Assembly (NCBI GenBank): GCA_946184215.1
Contig: CAMHER010000148.1
Location: 1-5,147, forward strand
Length of the DNA: 5,147 bases
Source: an uncultured Clostridia bacterium
GTDB taxonomy: Bacteria; Bacillota; Clostridia; Oscillospirales; Oscillospiraceae
Direction: 5' to 3'
In this document: in pieces, positions 1 to 5,147 of the stretch
Position numbering within the stretch: position 1 is the stretch's first letter
Layout of the letters: each line of letters begins with the position of its first letter
Translations under genes and position numbers: made by a program
The notes under the pieces: generated by a model
The model's input: only the letters and a program-made list of their open reading frames with translations
Told to the model about the DNA's origin: nothing
Database searches by the model: none

Positions 1-475
1 AGATCTTGGTGTTGTAGATCGGGGTGAACACAGCGGACTCGAAGGGCAGGAAGCAAATCTTGCCGTCCACGCTCCAGGCGTCAAAGGTGCCTTCCGCGAA
101 ATCGTTGCCCCAGCCCTCGTTGAGGTAGGGAGCCAGATCCATGAACTTGCCGGACTCGGTGTAGGCCTTGATATCGTAAGTGGTGTCAAGGATGCAGATG
201 TCGGGCGTGTCGCCAGTGGTGATGGTGGTGCGCAGCTTGTCGCGGGCCGCCTGATAGTCGGTCTGCTCTTCGACGACGACCTTGATCTTGCCGGCGTTCT
301 CTTCGTTGAACTGCGCGATCAGCTTCTCCATATAGGGAGCCTTGGAGTCCGTTCCGACCCAAACGCTGGGGAAGTTGATGGTGATCTCCCCACTGGATGC
401 GGGCTTGGACTGTCCGCAGGCGCACAGCGCAAAGACCATGCACAGTGCGAGAAGCAATGCAAGAGCTTTTTTCAT
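1..475 (-). CDS. ABC importer sugar-binding lipoprotein, N-terminal part (runs off left edge)
   Basis: This is a partial gene: 158 codons are visible from an ATG at 475, and the frame stays open to the window edge. The start is preceded by a strong AGGAGG (483-488) with 7-nt spacing. Residues 1-20 form a lipoprotein signal: a K2-K3 charged start, a hydrophobic core, and lipobox LCAC ending at Cys20, followed by GQSKPASSG. The mature part reads like the N-lobe of a family 1 carbohydrate solute-binding protein (SBP_bac_1 type). It has a beta strand ITINFPSVW, a helix PYMEKLIAQFNEEN, then VVVEEQTDY, the GDTPDICIL strand that is characteristic of the family, FMDLAPYL, and a strand ending in PFESAVFTPIYN. 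By family knowledge it sits on the outer membrane leaflet and passes sugar to two permeases, whose genes usually follow. Those would lie beyond the left edge. The substrate cannot be read from this fragment. Next to a sulfoquinovosidase, SQ or SQGro is the best guess, but this is inference. Confidence 0.9.
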   Translation of the reverse strand, partial: MKKALALLLALCMVFALCACGQSKPASSGEITINFPSVWVGTDSKAPYMEKLIAQFNEENAGKIKVVVEEQTDYQAARDKLRTTITTGDTPDICILDTTYDIKAYTESGKFMDLAPYLNEGWGNDFAEGTFDAWSVDGKICFLPFESAVFTPIYNTKI

Positions 476-563
476 TTTTGTTCCTCCTAATTTTTTATTC
501 GCAGACGCTTTGGCGTCAGTGAATCCGGATGGCTGGCGGCCGGTCCCTTTTCCCGGATGGTCA

Positions 564-593
564 GAACATTTTAATTAACAGCGTTAAATATTC
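564..593 (-). promoter_or_regulatory. Operator-like element, copy 1 (binding-protein leader)
   Basis: The 18-bp core at 570-587 reads TTTAATTAACAGCGTTAA on the plus strand. It contains a perfect 5-bp inverted repeat TTAAC-AGC-GTTAA (575-587). A wider imperfect inverted repeat (8 of 10 pairs) joins 564-573 and 584-593. The core matches 3480-3497 at 15 of 18 positions, and including the flank 564-569 the match is 19 of 24. It lies about 35-52 bases downstream of the start point predicted for the promoter at 629-657, a position where a bound repressor could block elongation. The regulator is not in the window. Confidence 0.55.
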
Positions 594-628
594 TGTTCCA
601 GAAAAAAGACCTTGCGGCCCATACGTAG

Positions 629-657
629 ATTATAAAGGCGGCCGGGTGGTTTGTAAA
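629..657 (-). promoter_or_regulatory. Sigma-A-type promoter for the binding-protein gene
   Basis: Read on the minus strand, the -35 box is TTTACA (652-657, 5 of 6 to TTGACA). The -10 box is TATAAT (629-634, 6 of 6), and the spacer is exactly 17 bp. The start point should be near 622, which gives a leader of about 147 nt before the ATG at 475. The leader carries a 5-bp-stem hairpin GACGC-CAAA-GCGTC (504-517), just upstream of the ribosome site. It also carries an 8-bp direct repeat CCGGATGG (plus strand 525-532 and 553-560) and the operator-like element at 570-587. I recognise no known riboswitch class in the leader. Confidence 0.8.
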
Positions 658-672
658 GCCCCGCTGCGCTGA

Positions 673-702
673 CGCAGATGTAGATTTTCGTCTGCGCTTT
701 TT
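673..702 (+). terminator. Terminator-like hairpin facing right
   Basis: On the plus strand CGCAGA (673-678) pairs with TCTGCG (691-696), extended by a T-G and a G-C pair, around an 8-nt loop. TTTTT (698-702) follows after one base. This is the shape of an intrinsic terminator for plus-strand transcripts, yet both flanking genes are on the minus strand. It may stop antisense transcription from entering the GH31 gene, or it may be a structural insulator between the two minus-strand units. On the minus strand no T-run follows the stem. Confidence 0.35.
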
Positions 703-727
703 GTGCATTTCCCCCAAAATATGGTGA

Positions 728-754
728 GAGAGGGGCCGTCTCCCGGCCCCTCTC
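728..754 (-). terminator. Hairpin just after the GH31 stop codon
   Basis: A perfect 10-bp stem (728-737 with 745-754) encloses a 7-nt loop and begins 3 bases after the GH31 stop. It is very GC-rich (GAGAGGGGCC). On the minus strand the following T-rich stretch, ATATTTT, is weak and begins about five bases beyond the stem, so intrinsic termination may be partial. The hairpin could instead protect the 3' end of the DUF624-GH31 transcript. It separates that unit from the promoter of the binding-protein gene. Confidence 0.55.
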
Positions 755-757
755 CCG

Positions 758-2779
758 TCATTTTTCTGATCTGGCATATTCCTCGCCGATGCGGCGGAAC
801 AGTCCCTCGTGCGCACAGCCGCTCCGGTAAAACACCGGCGGAAAGCCCATCGGCGCGCTCACCGTCGTCTCTCCCGCTCCGAAGCGCTCTGCGCTCCAGA
901 GGTGGATCCACTCCCCTTTCGGGAGATACAGCGTTCTGTTCTCTTCTCCCGGCTTCACGACGGGGGCCACCAGCAGCTCGTCGCCGAGCAGATAGCTGAA
1001 GTTGTCCCGCTCGTACGCCCGCTCGTCGGCCGGGTCGTCAAAGAACAGCGGCCGCATGACCGGGATGCCCTTTGCGGCGTTCTGCGCCACGCACGCGCGC
1101 ATATACGGCAGCAGCGCGCTGTGAAGCCGTGCGATCCTCGCCGCGCCGGCGATCACGGTTTCATCGGAATACAGCTGCACGTTGTCGTCCGGGCGGTTGC
1201 CCTCATGCGTGCGGATGACCGGGGTAAAGCAGGCGAATTCCAGCCAGCGCAGCAGAAGCTCACGGTCGCGCTTCATGCCGTAGAGCGTCGTATAGCCGCC
1301 CGCGTCGCTGCAGTGCAGCCCAAAGCCGCTCATGCCGGCGCTGACGGCCGCCGTCACAACGGAAGGCAGCCCGTCGTCCTCGCTCCAGTCCACGTTCTGG
1401 TCGCCGGCCCAGAGCAGCGTCGAATACCGCCCGCTCTCCGCCGCGCCGGAGCGCATGAAGAACACACACTCGCCCACAAGGCCGCATTCCTCCACCGCCT
1501 CGCGGTTGCACCTGGCCCACAGCATCGGCCAGGCGTTGTGCATTTCCATCCCGCTGCCGTCGAAGCAGACCGCGTCGGCGGGCAGATACTCGCCGAAGTC
1601 CGCCATCCAGCCGCGGAAGCCGAGACCGATCAGGTTCTCCTTGATGACATTTTTATACCATTCAAATGCCTCCGGCATCGTGAGGTCCACCACGCCGCAG
1701 TCATACTCGCCAAAGTCGAAGAGATAATCCTCCCCCGCGCGGTTTTTGACGAAATAGCCCTTTTCCTTTGCCTCCCGGAACAGCACGCCGCCCTCGACGA
1801 GATAGGGGTTGATATAGCCCATCCACTTGGTGTCCGGGTCGGAGGCGATCACCTCGTCCAGTCCGGGGTACATCTCGCGGTTCCAGCGCCAGTCCCACTG
1901 CAGGCGTTTGCCGAAGGAGGTGATGCGCTTTCCCTCCCAGTCCTGGATCCACACGGCCGGGATCTCCACGCCTCCCTCGCGGCATTTTTCAGCCAGCGCG
2001 GTGACGCGCCCGGTCCCGCCCTGGGCGCCCAGCCAGATCCCGCGCATGGCCCAGTCGGGCAGCATCGGCTGGCGGCCAAGCAGCCCCGTCAGCTTTTCGA
2101 GCACTTCGCCGTAGCTCTCGCCCGCGCCGAGCACAAGCGTGAAGCGCTTCGACCACAGTGCGATCTCATGAAAGCGCGTGTCGCGAAAGTCCAGCTCGGC
2201 ATATTCATAGTTTTGCAGATGCGCAAAGTACAGCCGGGAGGAGACAAAGGTCGGCTGCGGGAAAAAGGTCGTGTGATAATCGCCGCCGGCATGGTCGTTG
2301 AGCTCGGCCAGGCGCGTGATCTCGGTGAGCTTATTGCGCCCCACGCCCTGCTCGCGCGTCCAGATGGGGAAGAGCTTTCCGCGCAGATCCAGGCAGGAGA
2401 ACTGCTCGCCTCCGCCCATCACATGCTCGCCCTCCTCGGCCGGCAGGCGCAGATACATGCGGTTGACCGTCTCATCCGCCGCCGCACCGCAAAGGAACAG
2501 CATCCCGTCCCTTTCCGTGATCTCCACCCGAAGCTCTCCGGCGAGACAGGGGTGGTCAAAACGCAGCACGCAGCTCCCGCCGTCGCACTCCGACCCGGCG
2601 TAGCGCAGCGCAAAGCGCTCGCTGACGCGGTCGGTGATGTCAAAATTGCCGCGGTACATTTCGATGCGCTCCTCGCCCCTTCCGGCAAAAAGCGCACTCT
2701 CCCCGGCGCAATGGCGCAGAAGGGTCTTCCCGTCAAGGGTCAGGGTAAAACCGTTCGCGCAATCCTCAAGCTTCCACAT
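758..2779 (-). CDS. yihQ: Sulfoquinovosidase, glycoside hydrolase family 31 (YihQ-like)
   Basis: A retaining alpha-glycosidase predicted to release sulfoquinovose from sulfoquinovosyl glycerol or sulfolipid-derived glycosides. It has 673 residues; E. coli YihQ has about 678. An N-terminal beta domain (about 1-240) is followed by the GH31 (beta/alpha)8 barrel (about 241-570) and C-terminal beta domains. The nucleophile is D394 in WMADFGEYLP and the acid/base is D460 in WAGDQNVDW, matching YihQ D405 and D472. The sulfonate-contacting residues of YihQ (Q288, R301, W304, Y508) are all present with identical spacing as Q279, R292 and W295 in the QDW-to-RLQWDW segment and Y496 in SDAGGYTT. This separates it from alpha-glucosidases and xylosidases of GH31. 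There is no signal peptide, so it acts in the cytoplasm on imported glycoside. The ATG at 2779 is chosen over an in-frame TTG at 2806 because GGGGAGG lies 5 bases upstream of the ATG and the TTG has no ribosome site. It is 36 bp behind the DUF624 gene, probably in one operon. Confidence 0.93.
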   Translation of the reverse strand: MWKLEDCANGFTLTLDGKTLLRHCAGESALFAGRGEERIEMYRGNFDITDRVSERFALRYAGSECDGGSCVLRFDHPCLAGELRVEITERDGMLFLCGAAADETVNRMYLRLPAEEGEHVMGGGEQFSCLDLRGKLFPIWTREQGVGRNKLTEITRLAELNDHAGGDYHTTFFPQPTFVSSRLYFAHLQNYEYAELDFRDTRFHEIALWSKRFTLVLGAGESYGEVLEKLTGLLGRQPMLPDWAMRGIWLGAQGGTGRVTALAEKCREGGVEIPAVWIQDWEGKRITSFGKRLQWDWRWNREMYPGLDEVIASDPDTKWMGYINPYLVEGGVLFREAKEKGYFVKNRAGEDYLFDFGEYDCGVVDLTMPEAFEWYKNVIKENLIGLGFRGWMADFGEYLPADAVCFDGSGMEMHNAWPMLWARCNREAVEECGLVGECVFFMRSGAAESGRYSTLLWAGDQNVDWSEDDGLPSVVTAAVSAGMSGFGLHCSDAGGYTTLYGMKRDRELLLRWLEFACFTPVIRTHEGNRPDDNVQLYSDETVIAGAARIARLHSALLPYMRACVAQNAAKGIPVMRPLFFDDPADERAYERDNFSYLLGDELLVAPVVKPGEENRTLYLPKGEWIHLWSAERFGAGETTVSAPMGFPPVFYRSGCAHEGLFRRIGEEYARSEK

Positions 2780-2784
2780 AGCAG

Positions 2785-2791
2785 CCTCCCC
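2785..2791 (-). promoter_or_regulatory. Ribosome binding site that fixes the GH31 start
   Basis: GGGGAGG on the minus strand lies 5 bases before the ATG at 2779. It falls inside the reading frame of the longer TTG-initiated version, which itself lacks any purine-rich site upstream. The shorter protein beginning MWKLEDC is therefore preferred. Confidence 0.8.
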
Positions 2792-2815
2792 ATAATATGT
2801 AATCAAGATTCGGTC

Positions 2816-3445
2816 TTATTCATTGTACCAGTCGTCCTCCGCCTGCGTTTCCATCTCGGCGGTGATCGCTTTGAAGACCGGCTCGATATGCAGGCTCAAC
2901 AGCAGGCACGCAACGCCCGGCAAAAGCGGCGCGATCTGCGGCATCAGATAGACCACGAGGCCAAAGGCGATGAGCTCCGCCGCCATCGCAAGCGTCAGTC
3001 CGATATGCCGCATTGCGAGATACGCGCAGTATTTCAGCGTTCCGCCCACGGTGTTGGAAAAGCGCGAGACAAACGCAAACACCCACGGGAAGAGCATCAG
3101 CGGCAGCAGCAGCAGGATCCGGCTGAAAATCGGGAAAACGCCGCTGTCCTGCGTCATCAGCCGGATCGCCCAGGCGTCCGCACCCAGGACGAGCAAGACG
3201 CCGAGAAAGATCAGCCACAGCAGCGTGCTGATCTTGAACTCTCTCCGAAAGGCGGCAAAAAAGCTGCCCATCAGGGAGCCGCGCTCGTGCCGGATACATT
3301 TGACGACCGTATAATACAGCGCCGTCGTCGCCGCGCCGAGCGTGACAAGAGGCAGCGAGCAGAGCAGCCAGAGGAGGCCTGCGGCGATGACGTCGATCAC
3401 CGCGGTAACGGCGGCGATCAGCCTTGACTTCTTCGTTTCCTTCAC
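2816..3445 (-). CDS. DUF624 (YesL-like) integral membrane protein
   Basis: A 209-residue polytopic membrane protein. The segment CSLPLVTLGAATTALYY (about 29-45) is the hallmark N-terminal motif of the DUF624/YesL family. Hydrophobic stretches at about 9-35, 73-94, 98-117, 139-158 and 161-184 suggest about five membrane segments, with a basic loop around 50-70 (HERGSLMGSFFAAFRREFK). Family members are common in Firmicutes carbohydrate operons, often beside ABC sugar importers, but their biochemical role is unknown. The start is GTG (3443-3445), supported by AGGAGGGG 5 bases upstream. The first ATG-type alternatives lie too far into the first helix. The gene is first in a likely two-gene operon with the sulfoquinovosidase. 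It is transcribed divergently from the symporter, and its promoter contains an operator-like element. A part in SQ glycoside uptake, or as an accessory to the ABC importer, is inference from position only. Confidence 0.85.
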   Translation of the reverse strand: MKETKKSRLIAAVTAVIDVIAAGLLWLLCSLPLVTLGAATTALYYTVVKCIRHERGSLMGSFFAAFRREFKISTLLWLIFLGVLLVLGADAWAIRLMTQDSGVFPIFSRILLLLPLMLFPWVFAFVSRFSNTVGGTLKYCAYLAMRHIGLTLAMAAELIAFGLVVYLMPQIAPLLPGVACLLLSLHIEPVFKAITAEMETQAEDDWYNE

Positions 3446-3450
3446 GTCTG

Positions 3451-3458
3451 CCCCTCCT
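3451..3458 (-). promoter_or_regulatory. Ribosome binding site supporting a GTG start
   Basis: AGGAGGGG on the minus strand lies 5 bases before the GTG at 3445. The strong site and good spacing support GTG as the true start of the DUF624 gene. Confidence 0.8.
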
Positions 3459-3477
3459 CTTTGTTTTGCTCGGGAAT

Positions 3478-3506
3478 AGTTTAATTCACGGTGTTAATAA
3501 AGTCAA
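3478..3506 (-). promoter_or_regulatory. Promoter of the DUF624-sulfoquinovosidase operon
   Basis: On the minus strand the -35 is TTGACT (3501-3506, 5 of 6) and the -10 is TAAACT (3478-3483, 4 of 6), with a 17-bp spacer. The start point should be near 3471, leaving a leader of about 26 nt that carries only the ribosome site. The operator-like element at 3480-3497 covers the spacer and part of the -10, a classic position for a repressor that blocks RNA polymerase. Confidence 0.7.
3480..3497. promoter_or_regulatory. Operator-like element, copy 2 (divergent promoter region)
   Basis: TTTAATTCACGGTGTTAA differs from the copy at 570-587 at only three of 18 positions. Its inverted repeat is slightly degenerate (TTCAC-GGT-GTTAA, 4 of 5 pairs, extending to ATTCAC/GTTAAT). 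It lies inside the leftward promoter. It is centred about 62 bases upstream of the predicted rightward start point, so one bound protein could affect both directions. The family of the binding protein cannot be named from the site. Confidence 0.6.
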
Positions 3507-3515
3507 TCCGAAATC

Positions 3516-3544
3516 TTGACGCAGCCTGTTTTTTCCATTATGAT
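3516..3544 (+). promoter_or_regulatory. Promoter of the symporter gene
   Basis: The -35 is TTGACG (3516-3521, 5 of 6), the -10 is TATGAT (3539-3544, 5 of 6), and the spacer is 17 bp. The start point should be near 3551, giving a leader of about 45 nt. Only 9 bases separate this -35 from the -35 of the leftward promoter, so the two polymerase sites lie back to back and may compete. Confidence 0.78.
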
Positions 3545-3584
3545 AAAAACCAGGCATTCCGCGAAAAGCAACAAACTGACAGAA

Positions 3585-3590
3585 AGAAGG
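3585..3590 (+). promoter_or_regulatory. Ribosome binding site that fixes the symporter start
   Basis: AGAAGG lies 5 bases before the ATG at 3596. A longer in-frame version from a GTG at 3491 would start inside the operator-like element and upstream of the promoter. Its 35 extra residues are polar and basic, unlike a GPH N-terminus, so it is rejected. Confidence 0.75.
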
Positions 3591-3595
3591 ATACT

Positions 3596-5008
3596 ATGGA
3601 CACCTCGTACATTTCCCGCACCAGCGGCATCAAGGCCAAGGACAAAATCGGCTACGCCTTTGGCGACCTGGCCTCCTGTCTGGTCTTCGGCCTGACGCAG
3701 AGCGTGCTGAACAAGTATTACACCGACGTGCTCGAGATCAGCGTGCTCAACGTCATGATCATGACGATCATCGCCCGTATCTGGGACGCGGTCAACGACC
3801 CGATCTGGGGACGCCTGATCGACGGCGCGAAGAAATATCCCGACGGGCGCTACCGCCACTGGATCAAGATCTTCGCCCTGCCCACGGCGCTGGCTGCAGT
3901 TTTGATGTTCCTCGACGTCCGTGGCTTCTCCGCGGGCGGACGGCTTGCCTGGATCTATGTCACCTACATTCTCTTCGGCATGCTCTACACCTGCATCAAC
4001 ATTCCTTACGGCTCTCTGGCCCAGGTCATCACTTCCAGCGATAAAGAGCGCAGCAGTCTCTCCGTCTTCCGCTCGATCGGCTCTACCTTCGGCGCAATGC
4101 CCGCGATGGTGCTCGCCTCGATGTGCTATGTGACGGTCGACGGCGTCAAGCAGATGGACGCCAGGCGCGTCTTCATCGGCGCCGCCGCGATCGCGGTCTT
4201 CTCCGTCGTGTTCTACTTCCTCTGCTATGGCATGTCCAGGGAGCGTGTCGACTCTCAGCCCACGCCGCACGAAAAGGGCCAGACCGCAAAGGTCATCAAA
4301 ACGCTCTTAAAGAGCCGCCCCTTCATGGCCGTGAGCGTTGCCAGCATGCTCTTCCTCGCCGCCCAGATGTTCGGACAGGGCTACAACACCTACCTCTTCC
4401 ACCACTACTTCAACGCGCCGGGGCTGACGATGCTGCCCACCGTGTTCCAGTACCTGCCCGTTGCGGTCGTCATGTTCTTTGCCACCCGTCTCGGCAACAA
4501 ATTCGGCCGCCGCGAGGTCTGCTCCTACGGCATCCTTCTTGCCGCCGCGTTCTATCTGGTGCTGTTCGTGCTCGCCCTCTTCGGCGTGACGAACGTGTGG
4601 CTGTATCTCGCCGCGTGCCTGGCCTCCGGCGTCGGCACGGCGTTCATCTTCCTGCTGGTCTGGGCGCTGGCCACCGACGCGATCGACTACAACAAGGTCA
4701 CCTACGGTCTCAACGACGAGGCGACGAGCTATGCCTTCTATTCCTTCATGCGCAAGCTCGGCCAGACCGTCGCTACGATCCTCATCAACGTTCCCCTGCT
4801 GCGCATCGGCTACAGCGGCAGTGAGCTGAAGACCGAGGGCTTGAGCGCCGACAAGCTGCAGAGCATGTACAACTTCTCCGTCATGATCCCGGCGGTTTTG
4901 TTCCTGCTGGTATTCATCACGCTGCGCTTTATCTACCCGCTGAGCCGCAAGCGCATCGAAGAGCTGCAGGTTGAAAAGGAAAAGCTGCTGCGTGAGCAGA
5001 ACGGCTGA
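3596..5008 (+). CDS. GPH/MelB-family cation symporter, probable SQ or SQ-glycoside importer (YihO/YihP-like)
   Basis: A 470-residue inner-membrane transporter of the glycoside-pentoside-hexuronide:cation symporter family (major facilitator superfamily), with about 12 hydrophobic segments and the usual family length. Family marks include KIGYAFGDLASCLVFG near residue 17, and the helix II cation-site motif RIWDAVNDPIWGRLID (61-76), whose D64 and D68 have the spacing of the MelB cation aspartates. Others are IPYGSLAQVIT (136-146) with the following DKERSSLSVFRS, and the late DAIDYNKVTYGLNDEATSY segment (351-369) before the FMRKLGQ helix. The C-terminus is a short charged helix. E. coli sulfoquinovose loci also carry two GPH transporters (YihO and YihP), so beside a YihQ-like enzyme SQ or SQGro is the likely cargo. 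The sequence alone does not exclude another glycoside, such as a glucuronide or xyloside. It has its own promoter, divergent from the hydrolase operon. Confidence 0.88.
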   Translation: MDTSYISRTSGIKAKDKIGYAFGDLASCLVFGLTQSVLNKYYTDVLEISVLNVMIMTIIARIWDAVNDPIWGRLIDGAKKYPDGRYRHWIKIFALPTALAAVLMFLDVRGFSAGGRLAWIYVTYILFGMLYTCINIPYGSLAQVITSSDKERSSLSVFRSIGSTFGAMPAMVLASMCYVTVDGVKQMDARRVFIGAAAIAVFSVVFYFLCYGMSRERVDSQPTPHEKGQTAKVIKTLLKSRPFMAVSVASMLFLAAQMFGQGYNTYLFHHYFNAPGLTMLPTVFQYLPVAVVMFFATRLGNKFGRREVCSYGILLAAAFYLVLFVLALFGVTNVWLYLAACLASGVGTAFIFLLVWALATDAIDYNKVTYGLNDEATSYAFYSFMRKLGQTVATILINVPLLRIGYSGSELKTEGLSADKLQSMYNFSVMIPAVLFLLVFITLRFIYPLSRKRIEELQVEKEKLLREQNG

Positions 5009-5041
5009 TCGCCTGTAAGCTTCTCAACAAAAAAAGAAAAC

Positions 5042-5072
5042 AACGGCCGCTGCCCGACGGGCAGCGGCCGTT
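5042..5072. terminator. Strong terminator between convergent genes
   Basis: A perfect 14-bp GC-rich stem (5042-5055 with 5059-5072) closes a 3-nt GAC loop. On the minus strand it is followed by TTTTCTTTTTTT (complement of 5029-5040), an excellent U-tract for the gene entering from the right. On the plus strand the downstream run is weaker (TTATGCTTTG), but the stem lies 33 bases past the symporter stop and probably ends that transcript too. Confidence 0.85.
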
Positions 5073-5101
5073 ATGCTTTGTATAGGCTATGCAGCGGCGT
5101 A

Positions 5102-5147
5102 TCAGTACCGGCAGACCTCAAAGCCGTACATGTTCGCCAGCGCCTCC
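5102..5147 (-). CDS. C-terminal end of an unidentified convergent gene (partial)
   Basis: On the minus strand a frame entering from the right edge ends at TGA (5102-5104) after the residues EALANMYGFEVCRY. Reasons to think it coding are GC-rich third codon positions (GAG GCG CTG GCG AAC), the absence of an earlier stop, and the strong minus-directed terminator 29 bases downstream. Fourteen residues are too few to name a family. A link to the SQ pathway is possible, but nothing seen here supports it. Confidence 0.55.
   Translation of the reverse strand, partial: EALANMYGFEVCRY

Noticed and set aside
342..578. Plus-strand 78-codon frame across the start of the binding-protein gene
   Set aside because: It runs antisense to the signal peptide and leader, has no ribosome site, and encodes no recognisable family.
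476..757. Catabolite-repression (cre) site, riboswitch, tRNA or CRISPR in the left intergenic region
   Set aside because: I looked for a cre-like dyad, T-box or riboswitch cores, tRNA arms and regularly spaced repeats. I saw none that met a recognisable consensus; only the promoter, the dyad element, the short direct repeat and the hairpins are supported.
809..3427. A very long plus-strand open frame (872 codons) opposite the GH31 and DUF624 genes
   Set aside because: It is an antisense shadow made by GC-rich codon use. It has no plausible ribosome site and a low-complexity Arg/His/Gln/Ala composition, and it overlaps two genes with clear family motifs.
3491..3595. GTG-initiated 35-residue extension of the symporter
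   Set aside because: The start would lie upstream of the promoter and inside the operator-like site, with no ribosome site; the ATG at 3596 has AGAAGG at good spacing.
3503..4270. A 255-codon minus-strand frame opposite the symporter gene
   Set aside because: It is rich in Asp, Glu, His and Arg with no recognisable domain, and it would overlap the promoters and the N-terminal half of a well-supported transporter gene.
4123..4824. A 233-codon plus-strand frame inside the symporter gene in another phase
   Set aside because: Its Arg/His-rich composition is typical of an out-of-frame reading, and the symporter frame explains this region.
5129..5147. Possible plus-strand start ATG at the right edge
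   Set aside because: No ribosome site precedes it, and the minus-strand frame with a downstream terminator explains the stretch better.

Overview
The window looks like part of a sulfoquinovose (SQ) or sulfoquinovosyl-glycerol (SQGro) utilisation locus from a GC-rich Gram-positive bacterium, most likely a gut-type Clostridia (Oscillospiraceae-like). The taxon is inferred from strong AGGAGG-type ribosome sites, a lipoprotein signal with an L-C-A-C lipobox, a DUF624/YesL-type membrane protein, and a carbohydrate ABC binding protein beside a glycoside hydrolase. No sequence search was possible, so the taxon is tentative.

Layout. From 475 leftward, running off the left edge on the minus strand, is the N-terminal 158 residues of a lipoprotein sugar-binding protein of an ABC importer. 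Its permease genes would be expected beyond the edge. Positions 476-757 hold its promoter, a long leader, an operator-like element and two hairpins. On the minus strand, 758-2779 encodes a 673-residue GH31 enzyme that closely resembles E. coli YihQ sulfoquinovosidase. It keeps both catalytic aspartates and all four residues known to contact the SQ sulfonate. Just upstream in the same operon (2816-3445, minus) is a 209-residue DUF624 membrane protein. After a 150-bp divergent promoter region, 3596-5008 on the plus strand encodes a GPH/MelB-type cation symporter. A 14-bp perfect hairpin terminator at 5042-5072 separates it from the last 14 codons of a convergent minus-strand gene that enters from the right edge.

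How it fits together. The hydrolase has no signal peptide, so an SQ glycoside would be imported intact by the symporter and/or the ABC system and cleaved in the cytoplasm to free SQ. No sulfoglycolytic enzyme (isomerase, kinase, aldolase, transaldolase or transketolase) lies inside the window, so the downstream pathway type cannot be told.

Regulation. The most interesting non-coding signal is an 18-bp element, TTTAATTMACRGYGTTAA, found twice about 2.9 kb apart with 15 of 18 bases identical. One copy lies between the -35 and -10 of the DUF624-GH31 promoter, beside the back-to-back symporter promoter. The other lies in the leader of the binding-protein gene. This suggests that one unseen transcription factor controls all three transcription units.
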